NCBI GenBank assembly: GCA_011620505.1 | Contig: WOZA01000086.1 | Coordinates: 1-30,457 of the forward strand | DNA length: 30,457 nt | Direction: 5' to 3' | From: Anaerolineaceae bacterium | GTDB lineage: Bacteria; Chloroflexota; Anaerolineae; Anaerolineales; Anaerolineaceae | Part shown: positions 23,408-30,457 of the stretch, one piece after another | How positions within the stretch are numbered: position 1 is the first letter of the stretch | Layout: every line of letters starts with the position of its first letter | Made by a program: the position numbers and the translations under genes | Notes under the pieces: model-generated | Database searches by the model: none | What the model was told of the DNA's origin: nothing | What the model saw: only the letters and a program-made list of their open reading frames with translations

Positions 23408-25504
23408 TCATTGACCTACAATGAAAAGGATAAAGTTCTTGTCGGGATTAATGCTCTGATACGTGCTGATAACGCCCTCCGGATAGACTGCCTGTAACTC
23501 GGCAATGCTGTTCTTGTCCATCGGATTGAGGATGAACAATTTCGGAAGGGTGACGTTCACCGTGCTGGCAATTTCTGTTGCAGGCAAACTCAGGTTTTGT
23601 TCGGGGTGCCCCATGCTGATGGCGACTGCCCGGGAATCCACCCAATAGGGGTAACTGATCAGGTAACTAAGCCCTTCTTTACCCGAAGAATAAAACCGCT
23701 GAATAACATCGGCCATTTCGCTGGCGTTCCAGGCAGAACGCTTATATTGGTCGGGATATTGTTGGAAGACAAGATTGTTATTGCTGACCACGATAGTCCC
23801 AAACATCAGAACGCCTGCTATCACCACTGCTGCCCGGGATTTTTGCCGCAAAGTTGGTGTGATGGCTTTAAAGAACTCAACTATCCCATAGGCGGCAATC
23901 AATAAAACGGGAATCGCCGCCCCAACAGCCCGCGTCATGGAGGGATTCTCGTAGGGGAATGCCAGGGCTAAGGCACTGGGCAGCAGTAAGGCCGGATAAA
24001 GCAGTAGAAGCATCAGCAATTTCCAATCCCTGCTTGTTCGATATCGCTTTAAGAGGCTGACAATTCCGACGAGGAAAAAGATCGCTGTCATCCCATCCAC
24101 CGCACCCCGGTTGGCGATGCTGTCCACCCAGCTTCCCTGGTTGGTCCAATTCGCAAGACCAAGTGCTTTCAGAATGTTTCCCAGGAAGATTAGCAGCGGA
24201 TTGCCCGGATAAGTGACTTCATACTGACCTACCCGTGCCAAAATCGGTGTCAGGTAGCTCATCGGCTCCAAGCTGATCGCCCTGATCAGGGGCATCGCCG
24301 TAATCACACTCAGCAACAACCCAATGCCAAGTAAACCAAGCGTGTGACCCGGAGTAACTGTTTTTTTCTCGCTTTTCCAACTAAGAATGACAACAATGGC
24401 AACCAGGGGAAAAATGAGGAAAATCTTGTTGCTCATCAAGCCCAAGCCCACCGCGACGGCTGAAAGCAAATAAAACCGACCGTCCCGCTCTTCCAGACCT
24501 TTCACCAGGCCAAAAAGCGCGCCTGCCATCAGCGGGAACACCAACCCGCCGCCGATCGCCGCTCTTTCCTGCAAAACCAGCCAGAAGCTCACCCCTGCCA
24601 GCCCGGCAGCTACCAAACCCACCCAACGGTTTGCTATCCTCTTGCCAAGACCATAAACAAAGCCCATCCCAATCAAGCCTGCCAGGGCGTTTGCCAGTCG
24701 GATAGCCTCCATTGTTAACCTTTTTCCCGAAAAAAGGTTTACCAAATTCGCCCAGTAATAGTTAAGCGGCTCCGGAACTGTATTGCGCGAAAATAGGATA
24801 TAGTTTCCACCCTGCCGGATTTCGCTGACGGAATAATACGTTTCAACCTGCGCGCTGATGACTTCAGGCGGCAATCCTGCCAGATCCTTAAGCCTGAAAA
24901 TCAATCCAAACACTGCCACAACCAGCACCAGCACAAAAAACACCCGGTCATTCTTCCAATTAAGCCAGAATTTCCAGTTCAACTTTCGTGCGTTTTGTTC
25001 AGGATTGCTCGCTGGCCAGAATGCATACAAACCACAGGCGATCGCAGTCAGCCAGCTCAAGGTTTGCAGCCAGCCAAAACGATTTTCGGAGAAGAGCACG
25101 AAGCACACAACCGACATCGCCAATGTTGCCATCAACCAGATGGGCTTTACCTGGAATATTAGATTTTCAGTTTCTTGCGGAGTGGGATTTTCAGCTTTTG
25201 CCTCGTGCTGAGGCATTCCAAACCACAGACTTGCCATCCCTATGGCCATCACCAGTAATCCAGCGACGGGCAAAGACTGTTTTTGCAGTCCAAGCAAGAT
25301 TTGCCCGATGACGATCAGGGTCAATCCGATCCAAAAAACGGACTTCGCACCAAGGGGATTCTCAGCGGTACGAACCTGTTCGCTTACTTCCGTTACTTCT
25401 CCCGCGGGCTTTTCCCTGACATTAAACTGATCATGGATCCAATGCCTCACGTATTCCAGCACGGTGAGGTCATCATCTTCTGGCAGGCTTTCAGTTGGAT
25501 CCAT
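23408..25504 (-). CDS. GT-C (GT39-like) polytopic membrane protein
   Basis: This 698-residue protein starts with a hydrophilic stretch of about 50 residues, then four membrane segments (about 55-190), then a GT39-like domain of roughly ten more. The domain begins VFGLIFRLKDLAGLPPEV, the usual entry to the GT-C catalytic loop; the acidic position reads SAQVETYYSVSEI, so Glu is kept but the preceding Asp is Val. A C-terminal hydrophilic domain (about 580-698) ends with a strand typical of family C-termini. It probably transfers a sugar from a lipid carrier outside the membrane, or it has lost that activity. It is 53 bases from the methyltransferase gene, the widest gap in the lepA-cmk train. 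A TAGAAT 6 bases before the ATG may be an internal promoter. Confidence 0.8.
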   Translation of the reverse strand: MDPTESLPEDDDLTVLEYVRHWIHDQFNVREKPAGEVTEVSEQVRTAENPLGAKSVFWIGLTLIVIGQILLGLQKQSLPVAGLLVMAIGMASLWFGMPQHEAKAENPTPQETENLIFQVKPIWLMATLAMSVVCFVLFSENRFGWLQTLSWLTAIACGLYAFWPASNPEQNARKLNWKFWLNWKNDRVFFVLVLVVAVFGLIFRLKDLAGLPPEVISAQVETYYSVSEIRQGGNYILFSRNTVPEPLNYYWANLVNLFSGKRLTMEAIRLANALAGLIGMGFVYGLGKRIANRWVGLVAAGLAGVSFWLVLQERAAIGGGLVFPLMAGALFGLVKGLEERDGRFYLLSAVAVGLGLMSNKIFLIFPLVAIVVILSWKSEKKTVTPGHTLGLLGIGLLLSVITAMPLIRAISLEPMSYLTPILARVGQYEVTYPGNPLLIFLGNILKALGLANWTNQGSWVDSIANRGAVDGMTAIFFLVGIVSLLKRYRTSRDWKLLMLLLLYPALLLPSALALAFPYENPSMTRAVGAAIPVLLIAAYGIVEFFKAITPTLRQKSRAAVVIAGVLMFGTIVVSNNNLVFQQYPDQYKRSAWNASEMADVIQRFYSSGKEGLSYLISYPYWVDSRAVAISMGHPEQNLSLPATEIASTVNVTLPKLFILNPMDKNSIAELQAVYPEGVISTYQSINPDKNFILFIVGQ

Positions 25505-25510
25505 GCTGAT

Positions 25511-25516
25511 ATTCTA
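25511..25516 (-). promoter_or_regulatory. Possible internal -10 in the lepA-cmk gene train
   Basis: The minus strand has TAGAAT 6 bases upstream of ATG 25504, in the only sizeable gap of the train. It would give a leaderless mRNA. It has one mismatch to the -10 consensus and no visible -35. Its geometry matches the sites before the gene at 1162 and, more loosely, the kinase at 12914. Confidence 0.25.
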
Positions 25517-25557
25517 TTCCAATCCCTTTCGAGTTGCTTCTCAGTTTATGGTCAGGC

Positions 25558-26367
25558 TCAGAAATCCTTCGTCGCGACATAAAAGGTGCAGCAACCATTT
25601 TCATCTGCTGGCGACTCAACCAACCGGCGAATGCGGTCAAAATGAATGAATGGATTCTTTCTGCTTTTGAATAAGACCCATTTGCCAAACAGCTTTTTCC
25701 ACAGCAGGTTTGGCAGGTTGGCAGCATGCCCGCGTTCCAATTGGTGCAGGGCTTTCCTGGGAAAATAGTTCCAATGCTTTACTTCGCTAAACCCGGCAAT
25801 CCGCAACCGTTCCACCCAGACCTCGGGGGCATCCAAATTGACATGCCGCGATACCCAGTTAAAAAACCGCGAATATTGCTGGGTAAGAAAACCCAATCCC
25901 ACCTTGCGCAGCACTTCCATGCCCCACAATTCAGTTCGAAAGCGCTCATTCGGAACCGCAAAGATGAAATGCCCGCCTGGTTGCAGACATCGTCCAACCT
26001 CGTTTAGGACCTCCTGGACACCGGGGATATGTTCCAGCACGGAGTTGCTGATAGCGGTCGGGAACTGACCGCTCGCGAATGGGAGTTCCTGACCGTTCGC
26101 CAGCGACAGGGAGCGATAGACCTTCCACGCTTCTGCCTCCTTGAGAGGCGCGAGCCAGGGGTCGATCCCATCCACGATTTTTCCATCCAACATAGCCCAG
26201 GCAAAATGCCCATCTCCCGCGCCGATGTCAAGAATTGGTTCTACCAATAATTCCTGTGGATATTGACTCTGTTCCACCGCCCGCAGCATACCGCGAAAAT
26301 AGGGCAGATAAAAGAGCTGCCTTTCGCAAATCGCATCCAGTTGTTCTTTTGACAATTCACTCATCAT
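25558..26367 (-). CDS. SAM-dependent methyltransferase (class I)
   Basis: This 269-residue protein has a class I Rossmann core: motif I ILDIGAGDGHF (Asp47-Gly53), acidic residue in DGIDPW (Asp69), the SNSVLEHI segment and LQPGGHFIFAVPN, a Methyltransf_11-type pattern. The acceptor is unknown. Position in a surface-glycan-like cluster suggests modification of a sugar, lipid or carrier, though small-molecule or protein targets are equally compatible with the sequence. A C-terminal part (about 175-269) with many basic and aromatic residues is not assigned. The ATG overlaps the preceding GT4 stop as TAATG, so translation is coupled. Confidence 0.85.
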   Translation of the reverse strand: MMSELSKEQLDAICERQLFYLPYFRGMLRAVEQSQYPQELLVEPILDIGAGDGHFAWAMLDGKIVDGIDPWLAPLKEAEAWKVYRSLSLANGQELPFASGQFPTAISNSVLEHIPGVQEVLNEVGRCLQPGGHFIFAVPNERFRTELWGMEVLRKVGLGFLTQQYSRFFNWVSRHVNLDAPEVWVERLRIAGFSEVKHWNYFPRKALHQLERGHAANLPNLLWKKLFGKWVLFKSRKNPFIHFDRIRRLVESPADENGCCTFYVATKDF

Positions 26368-27512
26368 TAAACCAATGACATAAAAATTTCCTGGTAGCGT
26401 TCGGCTACTTTTTTTTGTTCGAACTGCTTCAAATAAGACTCAGGGATTATACGCGCTTCACGGCTTTCGTCCAAAACAGAAATGATCGCCTCCGCCAAAG
26501 CGGCGGCATCTCTCACTGGCACAATCCGCCCCAACCCGGTTTGCAGCACTGGCTGCCTTACTCCCGGCAGGTCGGACGCCACCACGGGCGTACCCTGGCA
26601 CATTGCTTCGATCTGCACGATCCCAAAAGACTCCGTCGCATTCAGGCTCGAATACACCAGCAGATCACAGGCAGCAAAGAAGCGCATAAAGTCTTCGTCT
26701 GAAAGAAAACCCAGGGACTTCCATTTGTCGCCAAAGGGTCGGATCATCGCCTCCACCTTCGCCAGGTAAGCCTCCTCACCGATCACGCCTTTCCAGCTGC
26801 CGGCATGTACCACTCTGGCTGTGGGGTACTTTTCCAGGACCACCGGTAATGCCTGCGCCAGGTATTCGTATCCCTTTTCGCTGGCGACCCTTCCTGCCAG
26901 CCCAATCACCTTATCACTTTCCGCCAGGCCAAATCTCTCCCGGAAAAATTTCTTTTCACCCAGACCAGATTCTAAAAACACAACCGGCGTCGGCACTTCC
27001 ACAACCTTATCCAGGTATGGCTTCAATCCTTTTGAATGCCTGGCATAGTCAAGCGTGTTCTGCACGATCACCTGAGCTTGCTTTAGTGCGCGTTTTCCAA
27101 GCAGGGTCGTTCCCCAACCTGCCAACCGGTTGAACCAACTGCCGCTCATCACCAGGTCGCAGTGATAGGTGACTACCAGGGGTTTCTTCAACTGCTTTGC
27201 CAGCCCTGCGATCACAAAAGACTCAAACTGCGGCATATGCACGTTCACAACATCTGCCCATTCGATCCACTTTCTCGCCTGGGCTCTCAAACCTGGCATC
27301 AGCACACCTTTGGAAAGCTTCATCCCCACTTTCACGCGCAGGATCTTTACGCCATCCAGGCTTTCCTCGGATGCCAGTTTTTTATCATATTGGGAGGTGA
27401 GCACACACACCTCATGCCCAAGCCCGACCAACCCACGAGCGACCCGCAGAGCATAAACTGACAAGCCGGAGTTGTAAGGATGGAAATAGGTAGCGGTGAT
27501 CAGAACCTTCAT
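26367..27512 (-). CDS. GT4-family glycosyltransferase
   Basis: This 381-residue GT-B fold enzyme has an N-terminal acceptor-binding half (about 1-175) beginning KVLITATYFHPYNSGLSVY, the usual GT4 opening. The C-terminal donor half includes GLAGRVASEKGYEYL (Arg208, Lys213) and the E-X7-E motif at Glu294 and Glu302 in TESFGIVQIEAM. It uses a nucleotide-sugar donor and would act on the cytosolic face. Sugar and acceptor cannot be told. The gene overlaps the upstream flippase-like gene by ATGA and the downstream methyltransferase by TAATG, so these three are tightly coupled. The fit to GT4 is strong; the pathway is inferred from the neighbours. Confidence 0.93.
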   Translation of the reverse strand: MKVLITATYFHPYNSGLSVYALRVARGLVGLGHEVCVLTSQYDKKLASEESLDGVKILRVKVGMKLSKGVLMPGLRAQARKWIEWADVVNVHMPQFESFVIAGLAKQLKKPLVVTYHCDLVMSGSWFNRLAGWGTTLLGKRALKQAQVIVQNTLDYARHSKGLKPYLDKVVEVPTPVVFLESGLGEKKFFRERFGLAESDKVIGLAGRVASEKGYEYLAQALPVVLEKYPTARVVHAGSWKGVIGEEAYLAKVEAMIRPFGDKWKSLGFLSDEDFMRFFAACDLLVYSSLNATESFGIVQIEAMCQGTPVVASDLPGVRQPVLQTGLGRIVPVRDAAALAEAIISVLDESREARIIPESYLKQFEQKKVAERYQEIFMSLV

Positions 27513-28537
27513 CGGAGTTCGCTGCTCCCGGATTGTCTTCTCGCGCTTCGGACCAAAGTCCCGAGGTTTTCGCCCATTACGTAAATCCCGATCATTCCCA
27601 AAAATACCGGGATGATGACCTGCACGGCGTGTACCACCAGTGCCATCGCCAGCGCGTCAGCCTTCCCCACCCCCACCAACGAGTACGCGGCAACTGCGCC
27701 AGCCTCAAACACGCCCAACCCTGCGGGTGCGGCAGGCAGTGCGTTCACAAAAGCGCTCGCGGGCGTGATCAACAACGGCCACCACCATTGGGAGTAATCC
27801 ATAATGGCAAGCTGCAAGATGCCAAATTCCACCATCGACATTGCCCAACTGATTGCCAACAGCAAGAATGCAGTGAAAAACAGCTTGGGTTTCAGGAAAA
27901 TTTTAAAGCCGGTCAGCAGCTTGTCCAGAGCAGGCAGTATCCTCTGGCTAACCAACTTTTTGGATCCAAAGCGGTTTTCCAGCCAATGAATCAGGCTTTC
28001 TCTGTGCCTTGTACTAAAAAAAATGGCTACACTGCCAAGCAGTAAAACAACTGCAGTGACGATAACTACGTGCTTGAGGTTGCTTTCTCCGACCAGAAGC
28101 GGCAAGGTCGCGAGAAAGAAAAGCGAGCCGACCATCAGGTCCATCATCCGCTCAGTCACGATCGCCGCGAACACTTCAGGGTAATTGCGCTTACCTTTGC
28201 CGTGTCTCACGAGAAGCACTGCCCTGCCCACTTCCCCCAGCCTGAGAGGTAAAATGCTGTTCAGGAGGTAACCTACGTTCATAGCCCAGAATGCTTCTGA
28301 AAAAGTGAATTCTTTACCAAGGATCAGCCGGCAAACCAACCCCCTGACGAACAAACCGACAGAAAAACAAGCGATGATCAAGACCATCGCTAGCGGCGTT
28401 AAGGACCTGAGAGCGGACAGAAATGCCTCCAGGTCTATCTGCCGCACCAGCAGCCAGATTGCCAGACCGCTGATCAACAGCGCCACTGCCACCCGCGCAA
28501 TGTCGCCGGCGCGAAAGCCCTTACTTGTTTCGGGCAT
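27509..28537 (-). CDS. LPG-synthase-type (UPF0104/PF03706) membrane flippase-like protein
   Basis: This 342-residue protein has about eight membrane segments, as in the lysylphosphatidylglycerol synthase TM domain and its relatives (UPF0104, AglD/MprF flippase half). Key blocks are LNSILPLRLGEVGRAVLL (about residues 90-110), TERMMDL (about 128) and NALPAAPAGLGVFEAG (about 265-280), conserved across the family. Family members are proposed to move or accept lipids or lipid-linked sugars, but function is not established for this one. The ATG at 28537 overlaps the lepA stop as TGATG; a TTG one codon earlier is less likely. It is followed by the GT4 gene with an ATGA overlap. Confidence 0.88.
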   Translation of the reverse strand: MPETSKGFRAGDIARVAVALLISGLAIWLLVRQIDLEAFLSALRSLTPLAMVLIIACFSVGLFVRGLVCRLILGKEFTFSEAFWAMNVGYLLNSILPLRLGEVGRAVLLVRHGKGKRNYPEVFAAIVTERMMDLMVGSLFFLATLPLLVGESNLKHVVIVTAVVLLLGSVAIFFSTRHRESLIHWLENRFGSKKLVSQRILPALDKLLTGFKIFLKPKLFFTAFLLLAISWAMSMVEFGILQLAIMDYSQWWWPLLITPASAFVNALPAAPAGLGVFEAGAVAAYSLVGVGKADALAMALVVHAVQVIIPVFLGMIGIYVMGENLGTLVRSARRQSGSSELR

Positions 28538-30330
28538 CAATTCTCCAGCCGCAAAATCGCCATGAATGCTTCCTGGGGAATTTCGACACTTCCGACCATT
28601 TTCATGCGCTTTTTACCCCGTTTTTGCTTTTCGAGCAGCTTTTTCTTGCGGGTAATGTCGCCGCCATAACACTTTGCCAACACGTCCTTCCGCAAAGCCT
28701 TCACGTTCGCGCGGGAAATGACCCGCCCATCGGCATATGCCTGGATCGGGATGGTAAACAGCTGCTGAGGGATGATTTCCTTCAGCTTGCTCACCAGCGC
28801 CTGGCCTTTATGGTATGCGTCCTGGCTGTGCACAATTGCCGTCAGGGCGTCCACCGGTTCTTCGTTCAGCAGTATCTGCAGTTTCACCAAGTCCCCAGAC
28901 CGATACTCCAGGAATTGGTAATCCATCGAGGCATAGCCGTGGGTGTTCGATTTCAGGAGATCAAAGAAGTCCACGATGATTTCCGAAAGTGGGATCTCGA
29001 AGTTCAGTTGCACCCGGTTTGCCGCAGGATATTCCTGGTTGATGTAAATTCCACGCCGTTTGCGCACCATCTCCATGATCACGCCGTAGTACTCCGTAGG
29101 GCTGAATATCTCCAGCGACATCCAGGGCTCATAGATCTCTTTTATTCGTCCTTCATCGGGTAGATCAGCCGGTGAATCAATCATGATCGTGCTTCCGTCG
29201 GTCAAATCAACCTTATATTCCACCGATGGCGCGGTAAATATCACATCCAGGCCATACTCGCGCTCAATCCGCTCTTGGATGATCTCCATGTGAAAGAGCC
29301 CGAGGAAGCCGCACCTGAACCCGAAATTCAAAGCTTCTGAAGACTCAGGCTCAAACGTCAGGGAAGCATCGTTGAGCTGCAGCTTCTCCAAAGCATCTTT
29401 CAAATCGGGAAAATCCTCTCCCTCCACCGGGTAAACACCAGCAAAAACCATTGGCTTTGCTTTCCGATAACCCGGCAAGGGTGTGTCTGCCGGTTTTGCA
29501 GCATTGGTGATCGTGTCGCCAACCCGGCACTCCGACACGGTTTTCAGTCCGGTCGCGATGTAACCAACGTCTCCAGCGCTCAATTTGTCAATCGGCAACA
29601 AGTTTGGTGAGAAGATGCCTATTTCTACAGGAACGATTTTCGTTCCGGTTGCCATCATCGCGATCCTGTCCAACGCGGTCAGGCTCCCGTCAAAAACCCT
29701 GACATAGGCTATAACGCCTTTGTATGCGTCGTAGTGAGAATCAAAAATCAAGGCTCTCAGGGGCTTATCTTCTGATCGTATCGGAGCGGGAATCTTGGCA
29801 ACGATTGCTTCCAAAACCTCTTCAACGCCAAATCCGGTCTTGGCGCTGATGGGAATAATTTCCTCGTCTTCCACCCCGAGTAAAATCTTCAGGTCGCGCC
29901 TGACGCCCTCTACATCTGCCGATTGCAAATCGATCTTGTTGATAACAGGAATGATCACGAGGTTTGCATCCAACGCCAGGTAAAGATTAGCAAGAGTCTG
30001 GGCTTCAATGCCCTGCGTCGCATCAACAACCAAAACTGCTCCTTCACAGGCGTACAACGCACGGCTGACTTCATAGTTGAAGTCCACGTGTCCGGGCGTG
30101 TCGATCAGGTTGAACTCGTAATCCTGCCCATCCTTGGCGTTGTAGATCATCCGCACAGCGGAGGCTTTGATTGTCACGCCTTTTTCACGTTCCAGGTCCA
30201 TCGTGTCCAAAACCTGCGCCGTCATATCGCGGTCTGCGATCGTGTGAGTCATCTGCAGCATCCGGTCCGCCAGGGTTGATTTTCCGTGATCCACGTGAGC
30301 GATAATGCAAAAATTTCTTATTCTTTCCAT
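28537..30330 (-). CDS. lepA: Elongation factor 4 (LepA)
   Basis: This 597-residue translational GTPase binds the ribosome and is thought to promote back-translocation or assist ribosome biogenesis. The G1 motif AHVDHGKST is at 11-19, G3 DTPGH at 77-81, and G4 NKID at 131-134; the RGKKRMK segment and EIPQEAFMAIL near the C-terminus are typical LepA features. The frame is open to the right edge, but the family start MERIRNFCIIAHVDHGK fixes ATG 30330, with GAAAGG just upstream and a TATAAT at 30355-30350. It is the first gene of the train. In E. coli lepA sits next to lepB; here it is followed by envelope genes. Confidence 0.97.
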   Translation of the reverse strand: MERIRNFCIIAHVDHGKSTLADRMLQMTHTIADRDMTAQVLDTMDLEREKGVTIKASAVRMIYNAKDGQDYEFNLIDTPGHVDFNYEVSRALYACEGAVLVVDATQGIEAQTLANLYLALDANLVIIPVINKIDLQSADVEGVRRDLKILLGVEDEEIIPISAKTGFGVEEVLEAIVAKIPAPIRSEDKPLRALIFDSHYDAYKGVIAYVRVFDGSLTALDRIAMMATGTKIVPVEIGIFSPNLLPIDKLSAGDVGYIATGLKTVSECRVGDTITNAAKPADTPLPGYRKAKPMVFAGVYPVEGEDFPDLKDALEKLQLNDASLTFEPESSEALNFGFRCGFLGLFHMEIIQERIEREYGLDVIFTAPSVEYKVDLTDGSTIMIDSPADLPDEGRIKEIYEPWMSLEIFSPTEYYGVIMEMVRKRRGIYINQEYPAANRVQLNFEIPLSEIIVDFFDLLKSNTHGYASMDYQFLEYRSGDLVKLQILLNEEPVDALTAIVHSQDAYHKGQALVSKLKEIIPQQLFTIPIQAYADGRVISRANVKALRKDVLAKCYGGDITRKKKLLEKQKRGKKRMKMVGSVEIPQEAFMAILRLEN

Positions 30331-30349
30331 AAGCCTTTCAGTATAACTT

Positions 30350-30355
30350 ATTATA
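30350..30355 (-). promoter_or_regulatory. -10 element for lepA and the downstream train
   Basis: On the minus strand TATAAT (30355-30350) lies 19 bases upstream of the lepA ATG and is preceded by GGG. Initiation near 30343 would leave a short leader with GAAAGG as Shine-Dalgarno. I see no good -35 at 16-18 bases. The 127 bases to the right edge contain no ORF other than the open frame continuing upstream from lepA. Confidence 0.4.
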
Positions 30356-30457
30356 CCCTTAGTAACCGCGAGTTCTCCGTAGGCGGGGTTGCGTTTTTCC
30401 GCTCGAAAAATCACTTTCCCTCGACAAGTTTTTGCTGAACTCCCATCAGGTATCACC

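Noticed and set aside
30331..30456. Longer lepA start near the right edge
   Set aside because: The family begins at MERIRNFCIIAHVDHGK and the RBS and TATAAT lie inside the proposed extension.

Overview
The window looks like a piece of a Chloroflexota genome, most likely class Anaerolineae. The main reasons are two proteins carrying the YYYxG-type DUF2298 domain, known mainly from Chloroflexi and Archaea, lipoproteins with Pro/Thr-rich low-complexity linkers, and ordinary bacterial housekeeping proteins (RpoC, a GyrA-type topoisomerase subunit, LepA, CMP kinase). I inferred this from the sequence alone. No rRNA, tRNA, CRISPR array, insertion sequence or phage gene was seen, and no gene-free stretch exceeds about 180 bases.

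Left region (1-3455). The first 18 codons of a minus-strand gene, possibly adenosine-specific kinase, diverge from a plus-strand group. That group contains a possible 18-codon leader ORF coupled to a proline-rich lipoprotein, then a tight trio: a PhnD-like solute-binding lipoprotein, a SanA/YdcF-type envelope protein and an HD-domain phosphohydrolase. The HD gene meets the topoisomerase gene tail to tail with a 4-base overlap.

Information-processing block (3452-13000, all minus strand). This holds a GyrA/ParC-type subunit with a degenerate GyrA box, rpoC with no rpoB beside it, and a large membrane sensor histidine kinase with no response regulator beside it. A 14-bp hairpin terminator separates rpoC from the topoisomerase gene. 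rpoC has a fully consensus TTGACA-18-TATAAT promoter overlapping the kinase stop codon. A U-tract hairpin lies between that promoter and the rpoC start, so rpoC may be controlled by attenuation.

lepA-to-cmk gene train (13091-30330, all minus strand). Transcription runs lepA, LPG-synthase-type flippase-like membrane protein, GT4 glycosyltransferase, SAM methyltransferase, GT-C membrane protein, a 1753-residue fusion of a GT-C half and a DUF2298 half, a free-standing 885-residue DUF2298 protein, another GT-C-like membrane protein, and cmk. All junctions but one overlap or are at most 4 bases apart; the exception is 53 bases. A terminator follows cmk. The eight-gene middle section (seven envelope genes plus cmk downstream) most simply reads as a surface-glycan or lipid-linked-sugar pathway whose membrane steps include two paralogous DUF2298 proteins of unknown function. 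This is the best candidate for an undescribed system in the window.
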